Source: an uncultured Eggerthellaceae bacterium | Lineage (GTDB): Bacteria; Actinomycetota; Coriobacteriia; Coriobacteriales; Eggerthellaceae | Assembly (NCBI GenBank): GCA_946618265.1 | Contig: CAMOLA010000001.1 | Coordinates: 124,001-188,000, forward strand | Reading direction: 5' to 3' | DNA length: 64,000 nt | In this document: in pieces, positions 44,900-52,825 of the stretch | How the letters are laid out: each line of letters starts with the position of its first letter | How positions within the stretch are numbered: position 1 is the stretch's first letter | The notes under the pieces: model-generated | The model's input: the letters and a program-made list of their open reading frames with translations, nothing else | Told to the model about the DNA's origin: nothing | Database searches by the model: none | Position numbers and translations under genes: made by a program

Positions 44900-44989
44900 G
44901 GTGGCGCCTTTCGGTTTCGCGAAGCGGCTGATTGCCAATTCGCCAGTCGTAGCATCCATAATTATAGCGATGAAGTGATAAAAATTTGC

Positions 44990-45225
44990 GATATTGTGTG
45001 ATTTTGCGAAATGCTGGCTTCGAAATGTTCAAAAATTGCAATTATGCACGATTTCTGCTGAGGGGGTCTGAGTAGCGAGCTTTTAGCAAGCTTGTGAACA
45101 GGGGTTTTAGTGAGTGTATTTCTTACATACTTGGAAGGGGCTATAAGAATCGTACAAAATCGCTAATTCTGAACAACAGCCCATGTGTATTCTTCAGAAT
45201 CAAACAAAATAGCAAAAAAATATCA
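44990..45225. repeat. AT-rich symmetric element B (four ~33-bp motif copies)
   Basis: Anchors lie at 44996 and 45046 (minus orientation) and 45149 and 45199 (plus orientation), again 50 bp apart within each pair and 103 bp between inner copies. Inner copies end in TGAACA. It aligns with element A at a constant offset of 33,097 bp across all blocks checked. It lies in the 520-bp gap 44900-45419, upstream of the AbiEi-like gene. Confidence 0.85.
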
Positions 45226-45358
45226 AAATAAGTAGTTAAACAGTCATAGAACAGTATGATGGTCGAGGGGTATGGACTTTCGGGGTAGGAGGCGGTTGAG
45301 GAAGAGGTTTTGCCGCATTCAGCTGTCGAGCATAAAACCTAGATCATCGCTTTGCGGG

Positions 45359-45383
45359 CATCCTTCGCCTTCGGCTCAGGATG
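45359..45383. repeat. REP-like short hairpin
   Basis: CATCCT and AGGATG flank a CTTCGGCTC-containing loop. Sequences like CTTCGGCTCAGGATGAC are widespread dispersed repeats in gut bacteria (general knowledge). Only one copy was seen here. Confidence 0.4.
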
Positions 45384-45419
45384 ACGAGTCGGGCTTATTT
45401 CGACAACGTCTTCGGATGC

Positions 45420-46190
45420 CTAGAGCTCTCGCAGGCCTTCGAGTTGGGATTGCAAGTCTTCGAGGTGCTCGGTCTCTTCGGGGGTCCAGGAGCCGAAAAT
45501 GACCTCGCGTAGGGCCTCGCTTGCCGTGCGTTGGTCGTCGTCGGTTGGGAATAGCTTCGTGCTCGCCCGGTCGTAGAGCAGGATGAAGTCGAACAGTCCG
45601 CTGGCCTCGAGGGCTGAGAGGTTGCTCACGATATCGTTCACGATGCCGTTGTGGTGTGCTTGGTCCGTTGCGCGGGGAGTTGTGCCGGCCAATCGCATGA
45701 GCTCATAGCGAATTTGGCAGCTGACGAGGGAGATGTCGGGCTTTACGGCTATGACGGCAAGGGACACGTTGTAGCCGCGACTTCGAAGGAGCTCGGCTGT
45801 TTTGAGCGGTACCGCGCTTGTGCGTAGCGTGCCCTCGATGATGAGGTTGTAGTGCTGCTTGGAAAGTCCGTCTATGAGGGCTTCGGTCATCGCGCCCGAC
45901 CATTTGGCTGTGTGGGCGGGGGCGTCGATACCGTACTGCTGTTGAATCTCGTTGAAATGAGGATGCGACTTGCGGTATTCGTCGCTGTTTATGACGATGA
46001 CGTTGCCGTCGAAGTGCCCGTCAAGTACTTTGTGCAGCGTGCTTTTGCCTGCTCCGCTTTGCCCGCCAAGAAGATATGCGTAAGGCTGAGTAACCGGTTT
46101 TGCTGCATGCTTGCCGAGAAGCTTTTTAATGGTTTTGGATAATGCGCTTTGGAACTGTTCGTCCGAGTAAGAAAAACCCAGATTTGTCAT
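45420..46190 (-). CDS. Zeta-family toxin (P-loop UDP-GlcNAc kinase-like)
   Basis: Protein of 256 aa. Zeta/PezT toxins phosphorylate UDP-activated amino sugars and so block peptidoglycan synthesis. The Walker A motif GGQSGAGKST (42-51) and the following VIVINSDEYRKSHP segment with the conserved Asp match the family, as does a LIIEGTLRT segment (Walker-B-like strand). The start ATG 46190 overlaps the upstream gene's stop (ATGA), and GGGGAG lies 6-7 nt before it. Longer in-frame starts lack a site. Translational coupling to the HTH gene indicates a toxin-antitoxin pair. Confidence 0.85.
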   Translation of the reverse strand: MTNLGFSYSDEQFQSALSKTIKKLLGKHAAKPVTQPYAYLLGGQSGAGKSTLHKVLDGHFDGNVIVINSDEYRKSHPHFNEIQQQYGIDAPAHTAKWSGAMTEALIDGLSKQHYNLIIEGTLRTSAVPLKTAELLRSRGYNVSLAVIAVKPDISLVSCQIRYELMRLAGTTPRATDQAHHNGIVNDIVSNLSALEASGLFDFILLYDRASTKLFPTDDDQRTASEALREVIFGSWTPEETEHLEDLQSQLEGLREL

Positions 46191-46795
46191 GCTGTCTCCC
46201 CAGATTCGTGGCGATCGAGCAGCTCGCTCGCACATCGTAGGTAACCCCTAATTGTTGCCAGCGTGCAATCATCGTCAGAGGCGTTGCTTACAATCGTGGG
46301 TTTGAGCGCAGCGACTTGGTCGAGCAGGTTTTCGAAAACGTCCGATGCCGCTCCCGAAAACCCAGTAGAGATTTGGATCGAGATTATTTCGCCAATGATA
46401 TTGGCAGCCTGCTCGTTGAGCACTTCTTGCTGCAGGGTGTAGTGATATGCCTCGGTCATTCGGTTCGTTGATTTGCGGCGCGTCTTGGGCTTTTGCTCGA
46501 CCGCGACCTCGCTGCCAGTGGGGTTGAGCGATATCAGAGCATACGAGCATTCAACGGCGCGTTTGCGCTGACGCTCGGGGATGAGGTCGCCGTCGCGCTG
46601 GAGGCATTCCGCCATGAATTCCGGATGGCGCGCCGCCCGGATGAGGTTTGCGTTCGCCTTGCTCGGTCGAGCTCCTTGCTCGTAGCGCACCATGCTTGCC
46701 GTGCCGATGCCGAGCAGCGTGGCGAATGATTTCTGGGTAAGGCCGTATTGCGCGCGGATTCCTTTAATTTCTTCGGGTGTCATGGTCTCGGGCAT
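46187..46795 (-). CDS. HTH antitoxin/regulator paired with the zeta toxin
   Basis: Protein of 202 aa. Residues ~5-60 are an MqsA/XRE-type helix-turn-helix (TPEEIKGIRAQYGLTQKSFATLLGIG, then VRYEQGARPSKANANLI). Residues ~105-202 are helical and may bind the toxin, as PezA does with its C-terminal part, but sequence resemblance to PezA or epsilon is not evident. GAGAGG precedes ATG 46795. The stop overlaps the toxin start by 4 nt (ATGA). Autoregulation through the HTH is likely, as in related pairs. Confidence 0.75.
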   Translation of the reverse strand: MPETMTPEEIKGIRAQYGLTQKSFATLLGIGTASMVRYEQGARPSKANANLIRAARHPEFMAECLQRDGDLIPERQRKRAVECSYALISLNPTGSEVAVEQKPKTRRKSTNRMTEAYHYTLQQEVLNEQAANIIGEIISIQISTGFSGAASDVFENLLDQVAALKPTIVSNASDDDCTLATIRGYLRCASELLDRHESGETA

Positions 46796-47053
46796 AGTGG
46801 CCTCTCTTTCTCTTTGCAATGTGCTTATAAAATACTACATAGTAAGTAAACAATCAAAAGATAGATTTCAATGAAATCAAAATGTAGCAAAGGCGAATGG
46901 CGATTCATGGCAATGCGTGTCCTCAATATGACTGTTGCGTCTGAATTGGGGGGATATGCGACGAATATGCTTCGAATTACGCGCGATTCTCTTGGCGCGA
47001 GTGCTACATTAAACGAATGTAGAGTGCAATGAGGCTTTTGGGGGGATAAGGTT

Positions 47054-48325
47054 ATGAGCGTCAATGCTAGGTGGTTTGCCGCGAGCGGCATGGGGATTTT
47101 GTTTGCGGCTGCGCTGTTCGCTGCGGTCTTTGCCGAGGTAGCGTTTGCGGCGCCAATGTCGGAAGCATTGCAGCACGAGGCGCGTGGGGACTTGGCGTTG
47201 ATGGAGTCAAGCGCGGGCGCGGCGAATGCAAGCGATCTTTCCGCACAATCGGGAGCCCGTCTCGCGTCGACCGCGATTACTGGGTTGCAAGTCAAGGGAT
47301 GCTCGCTTGTCGTCAGGTGGCGGGCCGTCGCAGCGGTGAATGGGTACCAGATCGCCTATTCCACGTCGTCGAACATGCGCGGCGCTACCGTTAGGACCGT
47401 GAAAGGCGCATCGAAAACCAGCCTCGTGGTGAAAGGCGCCGAGCGCGGTAAAACGTACTATGTAAAAGCGCGAACCTGCAAGGGCGCGAACCGATCTGCC
47501 TGGTCGGCAGCCAAGTCGCTGAAGCTGCGTGCGCTCAACCGCACCGATCTAACGCGCATCATCTCGAAGGCTTCCGCGGCGAACAAGGGCAAGAAGAAAT
47601 TGAAGGTATACAACAGCACCTACCAGCCATCCAAGCGCAAAGCCGGCAAGCGCCTGCTGAAATACATCAGGAGCATGGCGAAGGGCAACAAGATAAACAT
47701 CGTGATGACCGATTTGACCAGTGGCGATACGCTGACGTATTCGCCGAAGCGCAGCATGTACTCGGCGAGTTGTCTGAAGGGGCCGTTCGTTGCGTCGCTC
47801 AACAAGTGGAAACCGCGCAGCAGGTCGGCTTCGGCGGGGTCCATGCGCGAGACCATCGTGTGGTCGAACAACGATACGTATGCCGGCTTGCGCGGGCGCT
47901 ACGGCTCGTCGACGATGCGCAAGATGCATAAGTATTCAGGCATCGGCAAGGGTGGTTACTCGACGAAGTACCGGTTCCTGCCGACGCGCGACCTGGCCAA
48001 ATTGTGGGTGGGCACATACTGGTATTTCTACAAGGACACGAACAAGAACTCTAAATGGGCTCGCAGCCTGTACACCCACGGGTCCAACTCGTTTATCTAC
48101 TCGGCCATGAAGGGCAAGAAGAAGGTCCATGCGAAACCGGGTTGGTATCCGGGCGGCAGCTACAACGTGCGCAACGACGCAGGCGTCGTCATGGCCAAGG
48201 TGAACGGAAAGAGCCGGCCCTACGTGGTGGCCGTCATGTCGTCGGCGTACGGCCAATACGGCAAGTTGACCAAGCTCGTCAAACTGCTCGACGCCGTGCA
48301 TACCGATATGGTCAAGAAGGGTTAA
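47054..48325 (+). CDS. Secreted serine hydrolase (class A beta-lactamase-like fold) with FnIII domain
   Basis: Protein of 423 aa. Signal peptide ~1-33 (GILFAAALFAAVFAEVAFA). One fibronectin type III domain lies at ~75-165 (TGLQVKGCSLVVRWRAVAAVNGYQIAY). The catalytic region (~180-420) has the S-x-x-K motif SCLK (S239, K242), an SxN-like motif in VWSNNDTYAG, and a KTG-like KPG in HAKPGWYPGG followed by NDAGVV. This order fits the beta-lactamase/DD-peptidase superfamily (beta-lactamase2 type). Whether it acts on peptidoglycan, on beta-lactams or on neither is unknown. GGGGGGAT precedes the ATG. The 368-bp gap that follows holds only the hairpin at 48442. Confidence 0.75.
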   Translation: MSVNARWFAASGMGILFAAALFAAVFAEVAFAAPMSEALQHEARGDLALMESSAGAANASDLSAQSGARLASTAITGLQVKGCSLVVRWRAVAAVNGYQIAYSTSSNMRGATVRTVKGASKTSLVVKGAERGKTYYVKARTCKGANRSAWSAAKSLKLRALNRTDLTRIISKASAANKGKKKLKVYNSTYQPSKRKAGKRLLKYIRSMAKGNKINIVMTDLTSGDTLTYSPKRSMYSASCLKGPFVASLNKWKPRSRSASAGSMRETIVWSNNDTYAGLRGRYGSSTMRKMHKYSGIGKGGYSTKYRFLPTRDLAKLWVGTYWYFYKDTNKNSKWARSLYTHGSNSFIYSAMKGKKKVHAKPGWYPGGSYNVRNDAGVVMAKVNGKSRPYVVAVMSSAYGQYGKLTKLVKLLDAVHTDMVKKG

Positions 48326-48441
48326 CGCTCGCATTTCGACGGGGCGGCGGGTTGCTCGGCGACCCTCCATGCCGATGCGCTCAAATAAGACGAGTTCAAG
48401 CAAAAGCGGGAAGGGGCGCCATCATTGCGTCCGGTTAAAGT

Positions 48442-48474
48442 GTGACAGAAAAGGGAGCCTCCCCGTTCTGTCAC
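48442..48474. repeat. Intergenic hairpin GTGACAGAA/TTCTGTCAC
   Basis: A 9-bp perfect outer stem with an inner imperfect GGGAG/CTCCCC pair. It resembles the TGTGACA-bounded hairpins at 15888, but with a different centre. A related half-element (GGCCCCAATCTCACA) occurs at 48659. Confidence 0.55.
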
Positions 48475-48693
48475 TATTACGGACGCTCCGGGGGATGGCG
48501 GAGCAGGGTTCTTCTAAAGCCTTTCGGACAGCATGCTGCATGAGCTCCTGTGTGAAATGAAGATGGGCGACACCCGACGACAGGCGCGGTCGGCTATGAG
48601 TGCGCTATGATTATCCAGTTTGCGTGGATTACGACAAGTGAATGTAGGGTTGGAGCCTGGCCCCAATCTCACATATCGAGGAGTTGGAAAGCG

Positions 48694-50481
48694 ATGACGG
48701 AATATACGAACGAATACTGCATGCACACCGCCACGTGCGGCGAGCTGCGCAAGGAAGACTGTGGCCGCGAGGTCACGCTGACCGGCTGGGCGTGGCATAA
48801 CCGCGACCATGGCGGGCTGATCTTCGTGGACCTGCGCGACCGCGCGGGCTATACGCAGGTGGTCGTCGACCCCGATTGCGTGAGCGCCGACGAATTCGCG
48901 ACCGCCGAGCACTTCAGCCGCGAGGATGTGCTGAAGATCACCGGCAAGGTGCGCGAGCGCGGCCCCGAGGCCGTCAACCCCAACATGGTTACCGGCGAAA
49001 TCGAGGTGTTGGCCAGCTCCATCGAGATGCTGAACAAATCCGTCACGCCGCCGTTCTCCATCGAAGACGGCATCGAGACCGATGAGACCACGCGCATGAA
49101 GTGGCGCTATCTGGACATCCGTCGCCCGGAGATGCTGGCCAATCTCAAGCTGCGCCACCAGGTGGTCACCGCCATGCGCGCAGCGCTCAACAAGCGCGAC
49201 TTCCTCGAGATCGAGACGCCCATCCTGGCCAACTCCACGCCCGAAGGCGCGCGCGACTACATCGTGCCGAGCCGTCCCAACCCGGGCAAGTTCTACGCGC
49301 TGCCCCAGTCGCCGCAGCAGTTCAAGCAGATGCTCATGGTCGGCGGCGTCGAGCGCTACTACCAGATCGCCCGCTGCTTCCGCGATGAGGACCTGCGCGC
49401 CGATCGTCAGCCCGAATTCACCCAGGTCGATATCGAGATGTCGTTTGTCCAGGGCGACGACGTCATCGACATGATGGAAGACGTGATGAAGGAGACCCTC
49501 GAGGCCGTGGGCGTCGAGCATCCCTTCCCGCTGCAGCGCATGCAGTACTCCGAGGCCATGGAGCGCTTCGGCTGCGACCGTCCCGACGTCCGTTTCGGCA
49601 TGGAGCTCGTGAACCTGACCGAGATCGTGCGCGGCTGCGGCTTCGGCGTGTTCGCCAAGGCCGTCGAGGCCGGCGGTGTGGTCAAGGCCATCAACTGCAA
49701 GGGCGCGGGCAACTGGAGCCGTGGCGACGTCGAGAAGCTGGGCGACCTCGCGGCCGAGAACGGCGCGAAGGGCATGGCCTGGATCGCCTATACTGACACC
49801 GACGAGGAGCTGAAGGGTAAGAGCCCCATCATCAAGTTCTTCGAGGACGATGTGTACGCCAAGCTCAAGGAGGCCATGGGCGTCGAGCCGGGCGACTTGC
49901 TGCTGTTCGCGGCCGACAAGGCCGAAATCGCCAACGCCGTGCTCTCCGCGTTGCGCCTGCACATGGCCGATCGCCTGGAGATTCCTCGCGAGGGCCATGC
50001 TCTGCTGTGGGTCGTCAACTTTCCCATGTTCAAGTACGACGAGGGCGAGAAGAAGTACGCTGCCGAGCATCATCCCTTCACGATGATCCGCGAAGAGGAC
50101 CTCGACAAGATCGAAGATGCGCCGCTCGAGTGCGGTTCGTATTCCTACGACCTGGTCATGGACGGTTTCGAGGCCGGCGGTGGCACCATTCGTATCCATA
50201 CGCCCGAACTGCAGCGCCGCGTGCTGCGCCGCTGCGGGCTTGACGACGAGCAGATCGACGAGAAGTTCGGCCACCTCATCCACGCGCTCGAGCTTGGCGC
50301 TCCGCCCCATGGCGGCATCGCGCTGGGCCTCGACCGCCTGGTCATGCTGTTGGCTGGCAAGGATTCCATCCGCGACGTCATCGCGTTCCCCAAGACGTCG
50401 AGCGCGTCCGACCCGATGACCGGCGCACCGAGCGCCGTCACCGGCCGCCAGCTGAAGGAAGTCAGCTTGCGCACGCTGTAA
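48694..50481 (+). CDS. aspS: Aspartyl-tRNA synthetase, bacterial type
   Basis: Complete class II synthetase of 595 aa that charges tRNA-Asp. The N-terminal OB-fold anticodon-binding domain ([23 protein letters not shown]) is followed by motif 1 ([23 protein letters not shown]), motif 2 ([20 protein letters not shown]), the bacterial GAD insertion (~290-420) and motif 3 ([15 protein letters not shown]). Length and insertion match the bacterial type. GAGGAG lies about 10 nt before the ATG. No T-box leader was recognised upstream. A strong terminator follows. Confidence 0.97.
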   Translation: MTEYTNEYCMHTATCGELRKEDCGREVTLTGWAWHNRDHGGLIFVDLRDRAGYTQVVVDPDCVSADEFATAEHFSREDVLKITGKVRERGPEAVNPNMVTGEIEVLASSIEMLNKSVTPPFSIEDGIETDETTRMKWRYLDIRRPEMLANLKLRHQVVTAMRAALNKRDFLEIETPILANSTPEGARDYIVPSRPNPGKFYALPQSPQQFKQMLMVGGVERYYQIARCFRDEDLRADRQPEFTQVDIEMSFVQGDDVIDMMEDVMKETLEAVGVEHPFPLQRMQYSEAMERFGCDRPDVRFGMELVNLTEIVRGCGFGVFAKAVEAGGVVKAINCKGAGNWSRGDVEKLGDLAAENGAKGMAWIAYTDTDEELKGKSPIIKFFEDDVYAKLKEAMGVEPGDLLLFAADKAEIANAVLSALRLHMADRLEIPREGHALLWVVNFPMFKYDEGEKKYAAEHHPFTMIREEDLDKIEDAPLECGSYSYDLVMDGFEAGGGTIRIHTPELQRRVLRRCGLDDEQIDEKFGHLIHALELGAPPHGGIALGLDRLVMLLAGKDSIRDVIAFPKTSSASDPMTGAPSAVTGRQLKEVSLRTL

Positions 50482-50524
50482 ATTGAGCCCATTGAACATC
50501 CGTACCAGGTACTGGTGTTCCACG

Positions 50525-50563
50525 AGCCCCGCCTTACGTGAAAACGAGGCGGGGCTTTGTTTT
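50525..50563 (+). terminator. aspS intrinsic terminator
   Basis: AGCCCCGCCT pairs with AGGCGGGGCT (10 bp, loop of 12), followed by TTGTTTT. Confidence 0.92.
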
Positions 50564-50632
50564 GGCGTATACGTCCGAGGAAGCGTGCTATTATGAAATC
50601 AAGCGCTTGGTGCTTGGTGCAAAGGAGGCTGT

Positions 50633-51013
50633 ATGGCCGAGACAGCGGTTGCAAATGAGTGCGTGACACCACGCATCATCAAAATATCGAGCAAGCGGCA
50701 GATAACGATTCCGGCAGATATGTATGAGAAGTCCAAGTTTTCCGACTACGCCTACGTGGTTTACCGCGAAGGCGGTGGAATCGAGATTTCCCCTATCGAT
50801 GTGCGCGATGAAGCGTCATCGGTCAAAATACTTCGATCGCTGCTCGAGCAAGGTTTCGATGGCGAAGAGCTCGTCGATGAGTATGAGCGTATCATCCATC
50901 CAATTATCGACTACAAGAAAGCTATCGAAGACGGATTGGGCGATGTTGAAGCCGGCAAGGTGAAGCCGTTCGGCCAAATGCAGGAATCGCTGAGGGAGAA
51001 GTATGGTCTATAG
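50633..51013 (+). CDS. AbrB/MazE-like antitoxin
   Basis: Protein of 126 aa. Residues ~12-50 form a swapped-hairpin AbrB-type DNA-binding domain (IIKISSKRQITIPADMYEKSKF). The C-terminal ~70 residues are acidic and helical and would wrap the toxin. AAAGGAGG sits upstream of the ATG. The gene overlaps the next one by 11 nt, the normal arrangement of a type II antitoxin-toxin pair, and autorepression is expected. Confidence 0.85.
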   Translation: MAETAVANECVTPRIIKISSKRQITIPADMYEKSKFSDYAYVVYREGGGIEISPIDVRDEASSVKILRSLLEQGFDGEELVDEYERIIHPIIDYKKAIEDGLGDVEAGKVKPFGQMQESLREKYGL

Positions 51014-51320
51014 CGTCGTTCGAACTGATTGCTTCGAAAGCGACTACGATCATATTCTCGGCTATCTGTACTATGTGCTCGACTCTCCTTCAGCCGCATC
51101 GCGCCTCATGGATGAAGTAGGGCACGTAGCGGAGGTTGTGGGGCACGCTCCGTTCGTGAGGGCGATCTCCAGCAAACCGTTTCTTGCCGAGCGGGAGTTG
51201 AGGGAGTACTTTATCCTCGGCTACGTTATTGTCTATCAAGTGATTGATAGTCATGTCGTGTTTGTGCGTATGTTCCACCAATCTCAGCTCTACGATTCAG
51301 AGCGATATTGGAGGGTATGA
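51003..51320 (+). CDS. RelE/ParE-family toxin
   Basis: Protein of 105 aa with the RelE/ParE fold pattern: an N-terminal strand (YSVVRTD), two helices (DYDHILGYLYYVLDSPSAASRLMDEV), then strands ending LREYFILGYVIVYQVIDSHVVFVRMFHQSQ. The RELREYFILGYVIVYQV segment is typical of the family. It could be an mRNA-cleaving RelE or a gyrase-targeting ParE; the sequence does not settle this. The start overlaps the antitoxin gene. Confidence 0.85.
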   Translation: MVYSVVRTDCFESDYDHILGYLYYVLDSPSAASRLMDEVGHVAEVVGHAPFVRAISSKPFLAERELREYFILGYVIVYQVIDSHVVFVRMFHQSQLYDSERYWRV

Positions 51321-51378
51321 CAATGGTTCAAAGCGATTTTCCATTCTTGCTTCAGGCTATATTCGGGGGAGAGGCGTA

Positions 51379-52239
51379 ATGTACCTAAAGGTTGCTACTG
51401 CGCAGATTGAAAGCACATTAGGGCAGGTTGGGGGCAATCTGGAGACGCATGTGCGTTGGATCGAGCGTGCGGCTCGTGAAGGTGCCGACCTCGTATTCTT
51501 CCCTGAATGTAGCCTTACCGGGTACGGCACCGAACATGCGCGCGAACATGCCATCAGCATTGATGACGAGGCGGTGCGTGCTGTCGAGAGTTGCGCACGT
51601 GAGGAGGGCATCGCCGCAGGCTTCGGGTTTATCGAGCGAGCGGTTGGGGGAGGTGCTGCGCGCGGAGAATCGCGTGGCGTCGATGCGCTTGGAAGCTCCA
51701 AGCAGGGTTGCGACCTTTTCATCACTTATGAGATCGCTGGCGGTGACGAGCGGCTGGCTTACCGTAAGACACATCTCGGGTCGCACGAGCACGAGGTGTT
51801 CGTCGCGGGCGACGAGTTGCCGGTCGCGCATGTCGCGGGCACATGCGTGGGCGTGCAGTTGTGCTGGGAAGCGCATATCCCCGACATTGCGTCGACGCTA
51901 CGGGCGAAGGGCGCGCAGCTCGTGATCTGCCCGCATGCGGGCGGCTTGGGCGGAACGCGGCGCATCGAGTCATGGGACCGCTACCTCGCGGCCCGCGCGC
52001 TTGACAATGGGATGTATGTCATGGCGTGCAATGCGCTTCGGCGTAATGCCGATGGGTTGCTGACCGGTGGCGGCATGGCGGCGTATGGGCCTGATGGCGT
52101 GCGGATTGCGGCGGAGGCGTCGACGGAAGAAGGCATGTTGCTCGTGGACATGGAAAGTCCGCTTCCGCGCGATTTGCCCGATGACGGCATGAGGCACATC
52201 TCGTATTTCGACCGCAGACGACCGGAGCTGTATTTGTGA
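51379..52239 (+). CDS. Nitrilase-superfamily carbon-nitrogen hydrolase
   Basis: Protein of 286 aa that hydrolyses a C-N bond in an amide, carbamoyl or nitrile substrate. The Glu-Lys-Cys triad is visible: FPE (E43) in LVFFPECSLTGYG, Lys in LAYRKTHLGSHEHEVFVAGDE, and Cys in VGVQLCWEAHIPD. RAIENGxYV-like RALDNGMYVMACNA and GGGMAAYGPDG complete the fold. GAGAGG precedes ATG 51379. It overlaps no other gene and follows the toxin gene by 58 bp. The substrate is unknown. Confidence 0.9.
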   Translation: MYLKVATAQIESTLGQVGGNLETHVRWIERAAREGADLVFFPECSLTGYGTEHAREHAISIDDEAVRAVESCAREEGIAAGFGFIERAVGGGAARGESRGVDALGSSKQGCDLFITYEIAGGDERLAYRKTHLGSHEHEVFVAGDELPVAHVAGTCVGVQLCWEAHIPDIASTLRAKGAQLVICPHAGGLGGTRRIESWDRYLAARALDNGMYVMACNALRRNADGLLTGGGMAAYGPDGVRIAAEASTEEGMLLVDMESPLPRDLPDDGMRHISYFDRRRPELYL

Positions 52240-52287
52240 GCGAGGTCGGAGCTTCTTGTGGGGTGCCATGGGGGTTTCCGCACGATA

Positions 52288-52451
52288 ATGGCTTGTTTTG
52301 TGCTATTGACGAGGTGGAATGATTAAACATGAGTAAGGATTCAGGCAAATTGAACAAGAGAAATCTGTAGTTCAAGTTGCGCGCAATGGTTTTCACCCTT
52401 TTCCTCTTAAGGGGTGTTACCATGCACGATTGCGCTACTTAACAATTATAT
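52288..52451 (+). promoter_or_regulatory. Conserved promoter/leader block before riboswitch 1
   Basis: This block is repeated, with substitutions, at 56664-56845 before the second riboswitch. It contains TTGACGAGGTG, an inverted pair TTGAAC (52350-52355) and GTTCAA (52370-52375) separated by 14 bp in both copies, and GTGTTACCATGC. It probably holds the promoter and an operator. The exact -35/-10 could not be fixed. Confidence 0.55.
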
Positions 52452-52593
52452 AAGGTGGGCGAGAGCAGGGAAGTCGGGTGAGAATCCCGCGCAGTGCCGC
52501 TACTGTAAAGATCAGCCGATTAGGGGCTGATCGAAGCCAGATTACTGTCCGTCCGCCGAAGCAGGCTGCCACGTTGCATGGTGAGGGCTTCGA
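52452..52593 (+). promoter_or_regulatory. Cobalamin riboswitch 1
   Basis: The leader shows the cobalamin-aptamer hallmarks: GGGTGAGAATCCCGCGCAG, GCCGCTACTGT, a variable stem (GATCAGCC/GGCTGATC) and the B12-box-like GAAGCCAGATTACTGTCC. It ends with a closing GGCTTCG segment. The terminator at 52641 provides a transcriptional off-switch when cobalamin binds. It controls the 1217-aa surface protein starting at 52826. Confidence 0.93.
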
Positions 52594-52640
52594 GACACAT
52601 GGCGCTCGTCTTTCGAGCGTATCAAGAACTCCGCATTTGC

Positions 52641-52668
52641 AGCCGTACCAACTGGTACGGCTTTTCTT
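52641..52668 (+). terminator. Riboswitch 1 expression-platform terminator
   Basis: AGCCGTACC pairs with GGTACGGCT (loop AACT), followed by TTTCTTAT. It lies between the aptamer and the coding start, as expected for attenuation control. The remainder of the gap to 52825 shows nothing else. Confidence 0.88.
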
Positions 52669-52825
52669 ATGCGTCTCTTTTTGCTTCGAGACCGCTTTCA
52701 AAATCTATTTACACCATGCAAGATGACCTGCTGTTCTTGGCGCAATCTCATATCAAGAGGTTGTGCAGGTGATAGTTGGGTAGTTGTCGGAAGGGATCGG
52801 AAAGGAAGAAAGGAAGAGAAGGAAA

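Noticed and set aside
48326..48693. Possible T-box or other leader upstream of aspS
   Set aside because: The gap contains one hairpin and GC-rich sequence only. T-box and other riboswitch consensus elements are missing.
48514..50523. Long open frame antisense to aspS (669 codons)
   Set aside because: It is the complement of a clear AspRS gene with full motifs. High GC and codon bias keep antisense frames open here.
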